Assembly (NCBI GenBank): GCA_937899645.1
Contig: CALCCD010000102.1
Location: 1-38,240, forward strand
DNA: 38,240 bases
Source: an uncultured cyanobacterium
GTDB taxonomy: Bacteria; Cyanobacteriota; Cyanobacteriia; Cyanobacteriales; Geitlerinemataceae
Reading direction: 5' to 3'
Both the position numbers and the translations under genes were made by a program. A model generated the notes under the pieces. It was not told where the DNA came from. It worked only from the letters and a program-made list of their open reading frames with translations, and searched no databases. Below, one piece after another: positions 8,516-16,948 of the stretch; position 1 is the first letter of the stretch, and every line of letters begins with the position of its first letter.

Positions 8516-11512
8516 CTACTTCGCGTCGGGTGGTGTGGGTTTTTCGGACTCGGCCAGCGGGATCAGCAGCCGCGTCGCGGTGCGTCCGTCCTCGAGCTGT
8601 TCGAGGTAAAAGTGCCCGCCCATCGCCTTCATCAGCGCGTAGTAGACCGCCAGATGTATACCCGGAGCCCGATCGAGTTCTGGGGCGGTCAGGCTCTCGA
8701 CGCTGTGGCCGCCGCGCTCGACGATGCAGCGCTGGAACACCGCCACCAGATGAGGGTCGATCGTCCCGGCGTCGGTGATCGTTAGCTCGAGTACCGTCGT
8801 GGCAGGCACGGTGTCGAGGACGAGGGGACGATACCAGATATCGAGCCGACCGCCGCTGGGCGATCGCTGGCACGCCCAGGTCAGCAGTTCGTAGAACACC
8901 AGCTCGATTTTTTTGCGATCGCCCCGGACGATCGCGTTGCCTTCGCGGTGGACTTGCAGCCAGAGCTGGCGTTTTTCGAGCAAGGCGTTGCTGCGATCGA
9001 GCACGTGTTTGAGCAGCGTCACCAGCGACAGGTCGGCGATGGCGAACTGGAGCTGCCACTGTTCCTGCTGAAGGTGAGTTTTGAGGCCGTTGAGGTTCTC
9101 GCCGAGGACGCGCAGGGTCTGTTGCCCGAACAGGCGCTCGCGATCGGCCTCGTCAGCAATGTCGGGATCGTTGAGTTTGGCAACCTCGAGCTGGTTGACT
9201 AGGCGCTCGATCTGGCGACCTGCCGAGCCCAGCGTCCAGTACAGCGACTCGATTTTGCGGTGCTTGTACCAGTTGAGCGGCTCGAGGGCATCGCGCTTTT
9301 CGTGGAGTTGCTGGGTCAGGCGCGCCACGCGACCGGCCTGGAAGAGCGCCTCGAGCAGCACCTGCACCGATGCCAGCAAGCTTTCGTCCCAGGGGTCGCC
9401 GCGATCGATCGCTAGGAAGACGGCGTTCGGTTCGGACTGGGGGTCGCTACGGAGCGCTAGGGCGTAAATCTGGCCGTGGGTTTCGGTTCCCAGCCAGGGG
9501 CGTGGCGGTGGCGGCAGGGTGGCGATCGCCAGGGGGCCGATGAAGCCGGTGGCCTCGAGGCTGCGCTGCCAGAGGGGCTCGTCGTGGAAGTTTTCGATCG
9601 TGGTGCCGACAGCGATCGCAGTGTGGCTATCGTGGCTGCTCAGTGAGGCGGTGACGTGCGCGCTGTCGCTCTCGGGGATCGGGTGCAGTAGCGCCACGCA
9701 CTCGGGGTCGAGCAGGGCGCGTACCTGCTGCAAGATCTCTCGCTCGGCAGCCTCGACGCTCTGGTGACGCTGGAGGTCGTTGAGTCCGCGCGAGATAGCC
9801 GCGATCGCGCTTTGGGTGCGGTCTTGCCGCTCGGTCAGGTGCTGGCGGCTGTGGCGCGCTTCGAGCTGCTGCGCCGCCCACTGAAGTAGAAACAGGTCGC
9901 GCTCTGACCACTCGCGGGCGTGGGCGTCGCCGATCGCGATTGCGAACTCCGGCAGCGCACCGCTGGCGGTACTCGAGACCGCCAGCGCGTGCCAGCCAGC
10001 CGCCACGAAAACAGGCTGCCAGGGGCTGAGGCGTATGTCGATGTTGTGCTCGCCGTGGCGCTGGCTGCGGGCGATATCGCTCAGGGCGATCGCGTGTCTG
10101 CCGTTGGCGAGGAGCCGCTCGTCGATGTCGCCCAGGACGGGCAGGGTTTCGGGCAGAGCGCCGCCGCGTACTTGCTGATAGGTGACGCAGAAGCAATCGC
10201 TGGTGCGATCGAGCTGCAAGACCGCCACGTCCTGGAGGTTGAGCCCGACGCGCAGCCGCTCGGCGATTTCGATGAAAATTGCGCGCTCGTCGCTGCGGCT
10301 GGCGTGCTTGCGGCCGAGCTTCACCAGATCGAGGGTGGCGGTATGACACTCGTGCAGGCGGCGGTTGCTGACCGAGAGGCGGTAGCCTGCGGCAGCGATC
10401 GCGATGCTGCGCGAGACACCGTGTAAAAACAGCCTCTCGTCGCGCGTCCAGACTCGCGCCGCCTGGGCTTCCGCTGCTAAAAACCCCAGGAGCCGATCGC
10501 CGTCATCGTCGTGATGCCACAGGGGCGCGGCTAGCAGCGATCGCGTTTGCAGCCGCGCCATCAGCCGACCGGTTTCGGCGCTGCTCAGCGACGAGTAGGC
10601 TTCGCCGATCGCCACGGGCTGGTTTTCCAGCAGGCGATCGTGGAACCCGGCAAACTCCGCGATCGGCAAGCCCTGAGCGTTGGCCACCATCAGCAAATCC
10701 GGACTGAGCAGCACGCCGCGATCGCCGTCGATCCAGTTCGGGACGCCCTGCTGCTCCAGGGCTAGCGCCAGGTCGTGCCCGACGAACAGCCCGCGATCGC
10801 GATCGATCCAGTACAAGCGCGTCTGAGTCGGCTTCAGGAAACGTTGGACTTCTTCGACAGCGTGGGCGAGGCGCTGCCCGACCGGCTCTTCGCCCTGCAA
10901 GTGTTGCGCTACCGACAGCATGACGGCATGGGGCCGCTGCAACTGGGCGCGCAGCTCTTCCAGTTCGCGCACGTAGAGTACGTTGCCCAACTCGCCCAAG
11001 ACGATTGTCAGTTGCGTCGCCTCCAGCCGCTCGATCGTCAGCCCCGTCCGGCTCGCGCCCAGCACGACGACTCCGAGGCACTGGTTGCGGCACGAGATCG
11101 GCCAAACCACGGCGCTCTGAATTCCCGCCTGCCGCGCCGCCTCGCTCCAGTCCCCGGCGTTGGGTTCGCGCTGGAGGTTCTCAATTTGGATCGGCTCTTG
11201 TTGGATGACGACCCGCTCGAGGGTGTCTCCAGGCTTCAGGCAAAAGGAGTGGCGCAGGGCGCGGCGGTTATCGGTCGGCAGGACGCCGCCCTTGCCGGTA
11301 ATCTGGTGCGTGCGCCGATCGTAGAGCCCGAGCCAGATCAGCGGGCAGCGCTCGAACTTCACCTGAAGGAAATCCATCGCGACCTTGACCGACATTTCGA
11401 CGCCGTTGGTGGCGCGCAGGCGAGTCAGGACGCGCCCCAGCTCGATGGTCGAGTCGTTGTTCGTTGACGCCGTGGGCGGCGGGGAAGAGAAGACGAGCGA
11501 TTCGTCGTTCAT
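8516..11512 (-). CDS. Multi-GAF sensor protein with degenerate histidine-kinase ATPase domain
   Basis: A 998-residue soluble protein. The N-terminal GAF domain (about 38-190; ERCPLIWLGLYD through QCLGVVVLGAS) is followed by two or three more GAF-like regions up to about 740, a helical region, and a C-terminal HATPase-like part at about 855-985. Kinase motifs are weak. The N box reads KKIELVFYELLTWACQRSP where NLLxNAxKF is expected, so the Mg-binding Asn residues are absent. The G1 box is DAGTID and the G2 box is APGIHLAVYYALMKAMGG. No clear phosphoacceptor His box is visible. It is therefore probably a pseudokinase or an ATP-binding scaffold fed by small-molecule or redox sensing. No GAF chromophore Cys motif is obvious. 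It is divergent from pyrD with about 240 bp between. Confidence 0.8.
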   Translation of the reverse strand: MNDESLVFSSPPPTASTNNDSTIELGRVLTRLRATNGVEMSVKVAMDFLQVKFERCPLIWLGLYDRRTHQITGKGGVLPTDNRRALRHSFCLKPGDTLERVVIQQEPIQIENLQREPNAGDWSEAARQAGIQSAVVWPISCRNQCLGVVVLGASRTGLTIERLEATQLTIVLGELGNVLYVRELEELRAQLQRPHAVMLSVAQHLQGEEPVGQRLAHAVEEVQRFLKPTQTRLYWIDRDRGLFVGHDLALALEQQGVPNWIDGDRGVLLSPDLLMVANAQGLPIAEFAGFHDRLLENQPVAIGEAYSSLSSAETGRLMARLQTRSLLAAPLWHHDDDGDRLLGFLAAEAQAARVWTRDERLFLHGVSRSIAIAAAGYRLSVSNRRLHECHTATLDLVKLGRKHASRSDERAIFIEIAERLRVGLNLQDVAVLQLDRTSDCFCVTYQQVRGGALPETLPVLGDIDERLLANGRHAIALSDIARSQRHGEHNIDIRLSPWQPVFVAAGWHALAVSSTASGALPEFAIAIGDAHAREWSERDLFLLQWAAQQLEARHSRQHLTERQDRTQSAIAAISRGLNDLQRHQSVEAAEREILQQVRALLDPECVALLHPIPESDSAHVTASLSSHDSHTAIAVGTTIENFHDEPLWQRSLEATGFIGPLAIATLPPPPRPWLGTETHGQIYALALRSDPQSEPNAVFLAIDRGDPWDESLLASVQVLLEALFQAGRVARLTQQLHEKRDALEPLNWYKHRKIESLYWTLGSAGRQIERLVNQLEVAKLNDPDIADEADRERLFGQQTLRVLGENLNGLKTHLQQEQWQLQFAIADLSLVTLLKHVLDRSNALLEKRQLWLQVHREGNAIVRGDRKKIELVFYELLTWACQRSPSGGRLDIWYRPLVLDTVPATTVLELTITDAGTIDPHLVAVFQRCIVERGGHSVESLTAPELDRAPGIHLAVYYALMKAMGGHFYLEQLEDGRTATRLLIPLAESEKPTPPDAK

Positions 11513-11751
11513 AGTGGATCGGATGCAATAGACCTGGGCGAGATGCGATCGCCGCCCCTAAATCGGATAAACCGAAAGGCCGCGCGTATCGCAAGTAGAT
11601 CCCCTGTTACTTAGTCGGGCGCGCCAGCGGCGTGCGACGCAAAACGCCACATCCAGCGCAACTAGAACGACGTGAGATACTGATCTGAGCGATCGGCGAG
11701 AAGATTTTGGACTTTCCCGTCGATGCCACAGAGCTTTCTCTCACCTCCAGT

Positions 11752-12906
11752 ATGGATCTGTATCAGAGCTTCGTCCGCCCGCTGTTCTTTTCGGGACTCA
11801 AGGCCGATCCCGAATGGATACACAATCGTTTCGTCGGTACAGTGGCGGCCCTCGCGCAGCGATCGGAGCAGCCCGGATACGGCTGGCTCTGCGATCGACT
11901 CTACGACAGCTACGACTTCCGCGACCCGCGCCTAGAGCAAACCCTCTGGGGCATCCGCTTTCGCAACCCCCTCGGACTGGCGGCGGGCTTCGATAAAAAC
12001 GGCGCGGTCGGGCAGCTCTGGGGTGGGTTTGGTTTTGGCTTTGCCGAGCTGGGTACGGCCACCTGGCACGCTCAGCCGGGGAATCCGCAGCCGCGCCTGT
12101 TTCGCCTCACCGCCGACCTGGCCAGCCTCAACCGCATGGGCTTCAACAATCGCGGTGCAGTCGCGATGGCTAAAAACCTGGAAATCGTCGCTCACGCGCC
12201 GGAGTCGAGCCCCGATCGCGCGATCGCGATCGGCGTCAACCTCGGCAAATCCAAAGTCACCGACCTGGACGAGGCTGCCGAAGATTACCGTCAAAGCTTC
12301 GAGGTTCTGCAAGGCTACGGGGACTACTTCGTCGTTAACGTTTCGTCGCCCAACACGCCGGGACTGCGATCGCTCCAAGATCCCGACCGACTCGCCAAAA
12401 TCTTTGAAACGCTACAAACCCAAAACGCCGACGATCGGCGCACCCCTAAACCCATACTAGTCAAGATCGCCCCAGATCTGGAGTGGGACGCGATCGACGA
12501 CGTGGTGCGCCTCGCCCAGCAGTTCGAGCTGGCGGGCATCATCGCCACCAACACGACGATCGCCCGCGACGGCCTCAACACCCAAACCCTGAGCACCGGC
12601 AACCCCGTCACCGACGAAGCGGGCGGGCTGGCCGGTGCGCCCCTGCGCGCGCGATCGACCGAAACGATTCGCCACATCTACCGCACCACGGGCGGCGCGC
12701 TGCCCATCATCGGCGTCGGCGGCATCTTCACCGCCGAAGACGCCTGGGAGAAAATCACCGCCGGAGCCAGCCTGCTGCAAAGCTACACCGGCTGGGTGTA
12801 CGAAGGCCCCGCAATGGCCAAGCGCATCTCGCGCGGTCTGCTCGATCGCCTCGAGGAGCACGGCCTCGACCGCATCGACAAGGCGATCGGCCTCGACCAT
12901 CACTAG
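11752..12906 (+). CDS. pyrD: Class 2 dihydroorotate dehydrogenase (quinone)
   Basis: PyrD oxidises dihydroorotate to orotate in pyrimidine synthesis, passing electrons through FMN to membrane quinone. The N-terminal helix pair of class 2 enzymes (MDLYQSFVRPLFFSGL, EWIHNRFV) gives membrane contact. The barrel carries NPLGLAAGFDKNG, FNNRG, GVNLGKSK, the catalytic-Ser loop NVSSPNTPGLR, LVKIAPDL, IIATNTTIARDG and the phosphate-binding GVGGI and SYTGWVYEGP. The ATG at 11752 is preferred over an in-frame TTG at 11707 because class 2 homology starts at MDLYQS. Length is 384 residues, normal for the class. An inverted repeat follows the stop. Confidence 0.95.
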   Translation: MDLYQSFVRPLFFSGLKADPEWIHNRFVGTVAALAQRSEQPGYGWLCDRLYDSYDFRDPRLEQTLWGIRFRNPLGLAAGFDKNGAVGQLWGGFGFGFAELGTATWHAQPGNPQPRLFRLTADLASLNRMGFNNRGAVAMAKNLEIVAHAPESSPDRAIAIGVNLGKSKVTDLDEAAEDYRQSFEVLQGYGDYFVVNVSSPNTPGLRSLQDPDRLAKIFETLQTQNADDRRTPKPILVKIAPDLEWDAIDDVVRLAQQFELAGIIATNTTIARDGLNTQTLSTGNPVTDEAGGLAGAPLRARSTETIRHIYRTTGGALPIIGVGGIFTAEDAWEKITAGASLLQSYTGWVYEGPAMAKRISRGLLDRLEEHGLDRIDKAIGLDHH

Positions 12907-12923
12907 TGCAGCGTCAGCAACCC

Positions 12924-12967
12924 AGAAGTCCGACTTCTCCAAGAATTCTCCAAGAAGTCGGACTTCT
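12924..12967. repeat. 15-bp inverted repeat after pyrD
   Basis: AGAAGTCCGACTTCT (12924-12938) and its exact reverse complement (12953-12967) flank a 14-bp spacer that contains AGAATTCT. Each arm is itself nearly palindromic. Similar AAGTCGG-type repeats are dispersed in several cyanobacterial genomes; here it could also end pyrD transcription, although no T-run follows. Confidence 0.75.
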
Positions 12968-13080
12968 CGATCCCCGCGAACAATAAAGCGCCGCAAGCAG
13001 TTCTCAATTTAGAGGCGCTAGAGTAGCAGAACAGGCCAACCGATGTCTAACCCTGCGATTTCTCTCCGGAGCCCCTGCCC

Positions 13081-14067
13081 ATGAGCGCGATGAGTGCGCC
13101 CGTCTTCACCATTGCCGTTCCCTGCCATAACGGCGAGAAAAAGCTGCCCCACCTGCTCGATCGTCTCTACGAACAAGACGGCCTCGACGAGATTCCGCTC
13201 GAAGTCGTCGTCGTCAACAACAACAGCACCGATGGCACCGCCGAGGTTATCGAAAGCTACCGCCAGCGCGATGACTTGCCCTACACTCTGACGACGTACT
13301 TCGAGGACGGCGGCCAAGGCGCGGCCTTCGCACGCCTGCGTGCCATGAAAGAGGCCACCACCGAATGGGTCGGCTTCCTCGATGACGACATCGTTCCCGA
13401 TCGCGACTGGCTCAAATCCGCCTACCGCTTCGGCCAGGACAAGCCTCGCATTGCGGTCTTTGGCGGCGAGATCCGACCCGACTACTACGAAAAACAGCCG
13501 CCGAAAGGATTCAAAAAAATCAAATCCTTATTGGCAATACGCGATGAATTAGGCGATTGCCCCGTTCAATACAACCCGAGCCTGCTCTTCGCGCCTCCAT
13601 CCGCATCCTGGGTGGTGCGCCGTCAAGCGTGGCGAGACTGCGTACCGGACACGCCCTCCCTCGCCGGACGCTCGGAAAATATCAAGCTCCAGGGCGACGA
13701 CTACGAGCCGCTGATTTACATGCACCGCCAGGGCTGGGAAGTCTGGTACAACCCCGAAATGCGCGTCGTTCACCGCATCCCTGCCCGACGCCTAACGGAC
13801 GAGAAGCTCCTGGAAATCACGCAAATGTCAAGTTTGTGTGTATATCCTCTCCGTACGATCGCAGAATCTTCACGCAACAAACCCAGTATTTTTGCCAGAA
13901 TTGTTCTAGGTAATCTCAAGCGGGCATCCAAGCAAGTCTGGGAAAATCGCAGCCGCGCGGCTGCAGAAATAGACCCGATCGTGCGTCGTTGTCAGCTCAA
14001 GCAACATCTCGACAGCGCCTGGAGTCCATTTCACTACTACTTTTGCAAGTTCGGTCTGTTGAAATGA
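13081..14067 (+). CDS. Family 2 glycosyltransferase (HpsE-like)
   Basis: A 328-residue GT-A fold enzyme. FTIAVPCHNGEKKLPHLLDRL and VVVNNNSTDGTAEVI bind the nucleotide sugar, and WVGFLDDDIVPDRDW (about 97-111) carries the metal-binding Asp cluster. A central GDDYEPLIYMHRQGW block supplies acceptor-side acidic residues. It resembles cyanobacterial glycosyltransferases for surface polysaccharide such as HpsE; the sugar is unknown. It lacks membrane spans, so it probably acts on the cytoplasmic membrane face. It opens a collinear set with the phosphodiesterase, dioxygenase and acyltransferase genes. CGGAG lies about ten bases before the ATG at 13081; an ATG at 13090 is a second option. Confidence 0.88.
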   Translation: MSAMSAPVFTIAVPCHNGEKKLPHLLDRLYEQDGLDEIPLEVVVVNNNSTDGTAEVIESYRQRDDLPYTLTTYFEDGGQGAAFARLRAMKEATTEWVGFLDDDIVPDRDWLKSAYRFGQDKPRIAVFGGEIRPDYYEKQPPKGFKKIKSLLAIRDELGDCPVQYNPSLLFAPPSASWVVRRQAWRDCVPDTPSLAGRSENIKLQGDDYEPLIYMHRQGWEVWYNPEMRVVHRIPARRLTDEKLLEITQMSSLCVYPLRTIAESSRNKPSIFARIVLGNLKRASKQVWENRSRAAAEIDPIVRRCQLKQHLDSAWSPFHYYFCKFGLLK

Positions 14068-14144
14068 GGCCAAATAACGCCAAATAGCGCCGCCGCATCA
14101 AGCTCGCTTCCACAACATCTCAACCTTCTTTCGGAGATAACAGC

Positions 14145-15821
14145 ATGAGCCACCCTGTCATCGCCATCGGCCTGGATGCCGCCGACCCGAACCTGCTCGA
14201 ACTTTGGATGGCGCGGGGATACCTGCCCAACCTCAGCAGGTTGAAGACCTCTGGAGCCTATGCGCGGCTGTTTAACACCGTGCCGTATAACGGCGTCGTC
14301 ACCGAGACCTCCTCGACCGAGCGGCTGTGGACGATGTTCGGCACGAGCTGCTTTCCGACGAAAACCGGCTACTGGAGCCCGGTTCATTACCACGCCGAAG
14401 ACTACAGCATCGTTCACGACACTGAAAACGGCGCGTACCCCTATCGCGAATACTCGCCGTTCTACGCCCTGAGCGATCGCCGAGTCGCCGCCTTCGACGT
14501 GCCGGTGGCCGCGCTCCACGAAGATATCACCGGCCCGCAGATCCTCGGCTGGGGCGGCCACGCTCCCCACACGCCCAGCCACTCCGAGCCACCGGAACTG
14601 TTCTCCGACCTGGAGAAGCGCTACGGCAAAAACCCCGTCCTGCACAGAGACTACGGCTACTGGTGGGATGAAGGCTACAAAGCGCGCATCAAGTCTGCGA
14701 TGCAGACCAGCATCGAGCAAAAGTCGGCGATTTGCCGCGAGCTGCTGGCTCAGGAGCGCTGGGATCTATTCCTGACGGTGTTCGGCGAAACCCACAGCGC
14801 CGGTCACGACTTCTGGTTCGCCAGCAAGAAAGACCACCCGCTCTACAAGCACCTCGCCGACCCGGCGGACGACCCGATGCTGACGGCGTTTAAACGGGTC
14901 GATCGCGCCGTTGGTGAAATCGTCGATAGCGCCCCGGACGACGCCCATATCGTCGTCTTTGCGCCCCACGGCATGGATAACAACGTCACCGATATGTACA
15001 GCATGACGTTCTTGCCCGAGCTGCTTTATCGGATGAGCTTCGGCAGCTGCGCGATCGGCGCGAACAACGCGGGCAAGCCGCTGCCGGAGAAACCCAACCT
15101 CGAACCTCGCCGGAAAACCTGGACGGGCGAAATTTGGCAGCAGCGCTACGACGCTAGCCCCATCAAACGGGCCCTCAAATACGTGATGCCCAGCAAGTTC
15201 GATAGCTTCCTGGATGCAGGCCCCAACCCCGCGATCGACTCGCCCCACGAGCTGCGCGAACGGGGCGCGGCGCTGAACTGGATGCCCGCCACCTGGTATC
15301 GCCCCTGCTGGTCGCAGATGAAAGCCTTCGCGCTGCCCGCCTTCGCCGCCGGACATATTCGCATCAACCTCAAAGGCCGCGAAGCCAACGGCATCGTCGA
15401 ACCCGCCGACTACGACGCCGTTTGCAACGAGGTCGAAGCGATGCTCGCCACGATCGTCGATGGCCGCAGCCGCAAGCCGCTGGTGCGCGAGGTCGTCCGC
15501 ACGCGATCGCCCGAAACGATGCTCGGCACCGACCCGACGCTGCCCGATGCCGATCTGGTCGTGATTTGGGAGGAAGTCACCACCGACGTGGTCGATACTG
15601 CCGACCTGGGACGCATCGGCCCCCTCACCTACTTCCGCAGCGGCGGCCACCGCCCCGACGGATTCTTTATGGCCAGCGGTCCGAGCATCGAGCCCGGAAC
15701 CGAGCTGGCAACGGGAACGGCGGTCGATATCGGCCCGAGCATCCTGGAGCTGATGCAGTGCGAGGCTCCGGAACACGTGGACGGACGATCGCTCCTCCAG
15801 CGCAAAGCCAGCCCCTGCTAG
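14145..15821 (+). CDS. Alkaline phosphatase superfamily phosphodiesterase/nucleotide pyrophosphatase-like
   Basis: A 558-residue protein beginning AIGLDAADPNLLELW, the first metal-binding strand of the type I phosphodiesterase branch. A TETSSTERLWTMFGTSCFPT segment (about 46-65) should contain the Thr/Ser nucleophile. LFLTVFGETHSAGHDFWF supplies a metal-binding Glu/His pair, VFAPHGMDNN replaces the usual SDHG, and GGHRPDGFFMASGP near the end carries the last His. No signal peptide is visible, so it probably acts in the cytoplasm. Relatives hydrolyse phosphodiesters or transfer phosphorylated head groups. Given its neighbours it may edit or transfer a phosphorylated group in glycan or lipid assembly, which is inference. 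CGGAG lies upstream of the ATG at 14145. Confidence 0.82.
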   Translation: MSHPVIAIGLDAADPNLLELWMARGYLPNLSRLKTSGAYARLFNTVPYNGVVTETSSTERLWTMFGTSCFPTKTGYWSPVHYHAEDYSIVHDTENGAYPYREYSPFYALSDRRVAAFDVPVAALHEDITGPQILGWGGHAPHTPSHSEPPELFSDLEKRYGKNPVLHRDYGYWWDEGYKARIKSAMQTSIEQKSAICRELLAQERWDLFLTVFGETHSAGHDFWFASKKDHPLYKHLADPADDPMLTAFKRVDRAVGEIVDSAPDDAHIVVFAPHGMDNNVTDMYSMTFLPELLYRMSFGSCAIGANNAGKPLPEKPNLEPRRKTWTGEIWQQRYDASPIKRALKYVMPSKFDSFLDAGPNPAIDSPHELRERGAALNWMPATWYRPCWSQMKAFALPAFAAGHIRINLKGREANGIVEPADYDAVCNEVEAMLATIVDGRSRKPLVREVVRTRSPETMLGTDPTLPDADLVVIWEEVTTDVVDTADLGRIGPLTYFRSGGHRPDGFFMASGPSIEPGTELATGTAVDIGPSILELMQCEAPEHVDGRSLLQRKASPC

Positions 15822-15864
15822 CGCGTTCCGAAACCGTCATCGACAGCCATCGCTCGCCATCGGC

Positions 15865-15943
15865 GGTCGGGGCGCATGGCAATGCGCCCGAGATCGACGG
15901 AAGCCCCGACAGATCGCGAGCGCACTGCCGTGACGCCCCAACC
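15865..15943. repeat. Second copy of the GGGGCG-ended repeat, opposite orientation
   Basis: The ends GGTCGGGGCG and CGCCCCAACC are inverted with one mismatch. The internal GGGGCGCATGGCAATGCGCC hairpin and GCGCACTGCCGT segment match the reverse complement of the element at 8425-8506. It fills most of the 215-bp gap upstream of the dioxygenase gene. Confidence 0.75.
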
Positions 15944-16036
15944 AAAACCGAACGCTTATTTCGCCAAGAAGCCCTTGCCGCAGCGCGAGGTGTTTTCCCA
16001 CCGCATGTCCAGACGCTATTAAAGGAGATCCAAACC

Positions 16037-16918
16037 GTGTTGAGAGAAAAGATCAAGCGCAAAGTTTACGAAGCGTCGTCGGACATCGTTTACCTGTCCG
16101 ATCGCGTCAAATACGCCCGCACGCTGCCGGAACTGTCCTTCTCCGATCGCCGCATCGTTAAGGGCCTACGCGACGAAGGCGTGGCCATTACCAGCCTCGA
16201 CGACCTCGGCGTGCCCGACACCGACGCTTTCCTGAATGCCGCCAACGCCCTCAACCGCCAGCTCGACCAGCAAATGGGCGATCGATCGCAGCTCTCGACC
16301 AACGAACGCCACGCTTTCAGCCACGCCATCCCGATCGACGCGGTGACGATCGCCCGCGACTGGCCGGAGCTGTTCCTCTGGGGCGTCCACGATCGCATCC
16401 TCGACATTATGGAGCGCTACATCGGTATGCCCGCCTCCTGCCACGGGGTGAACATGCGCCGCGACGTTACCAACGGCAAGCAAATCGGCACGCGCTGCTG
16501 GCATATCGACGGCGAGGATCGCACGGTCGTTAAGGTCATCATCTACATGAGCGACGTAGAGGGCGACTGCGGCCCCTTCGAGTACATTCCCTACGCCCTG
16601 ACGCCGTCTTATAAAAAGTTCAAGCACGTCAACTATCAGATCGATAACGCGGAAATGGAGAAGGTAATTCCGCGCAGCCAGTGGAAGCAGTGCACCGGCA
16701 AGAAAGGCACGGTGATTTTCACCGACACCGGCAAGATCTTCCACCACGGCAGCATGCCCGAACAAGAGCGAACGGCCATCTTTTTCGCCTACACTTCCAA
16801 CCGTCCGAAGCGCCCGGAGATGTGCGAGTCCAGCTCGTTCCGTAAGGGGCTCGACCACCTGAGCGTCCCGCTAACGGCGCGCCAGAAACGCAGCATTTGG
16901 CACTATCGCGATCGCTAG
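16037..16918 (+). CDS. Phytanoyl-CoA dioxygenase-like Fe(II)/2-oxoglutarate enzyme
   Basis: A 293-residue protein started at GTG 16037, which has AAAGGAG eight bases upstream; the open frame extends further back but that part is the repeat region and reads as low-complexity Arg. The facial triad is visible: RCWHIDGEDRTVVKVIIYMS gives His156 and Asp158, and GKIFHHGSMP gives the distal His at 236/237, followed by an Arg in QERTAIFFAY for 2-oxoglutarate. DVEGDCGPFEYIP between them is typical of PhyH enzymes. The family hydroxylates lipids, amino acids and natural products; the substrate is unknown. The acyltransferase gene follows after 30 bp, so the two are probably co-translated. Confidence 0.85.
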   Translation: MLREKIKRKVYEASSDIVYLSDRVKYARTLPELSFSDRRIVKGLRDEGVAITSLDDLGVPDTDAFLNAANALNRQLDQQMGDRSQLSTNERHAFSHAIPIDAVTIARDWPELFLWGVHDRILDIMERYIGMPASCHGVNMRRDVTNGKQIGTRCWHIDGEDRTVVKVIIYMSDVEGDCGPFEYIPYALTPSYKKFKHVNYQIDNAEMEKVIPRSQWKQCTGKKGTVIFTDTGKIFHHGSMPEQERTAIFFAYTSNRPKRPEMCESSSFRKGLDHLSVPLTARQKRSIWHYRDR

Positions 16919-16948
16919 TGTTGCAAAGAGCGTTCGACTCGGAGGTTC

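Noticed and set aside
8954-11467. Several plus-strand open frames inside the GAF protein gene
   Set aside because: Antisense frames in GC-rich coding DNA, none with recognisable motifs or start signals.
15422-16036. N-terminal extension of the dioxygenase frame
   Set aside because: It overlaps the phosphodiesterase gene and the repeat, and GTG 16037 has a strong ribosome binding site right before the conserved domain.
16166-16858. Minus-strand open frame of 230 codons opposite the dioxygenase
   Set aside because: Antisense shadow of a gene with a clear metal-binding triad; Val/Ala/Asp-rich with no domain.
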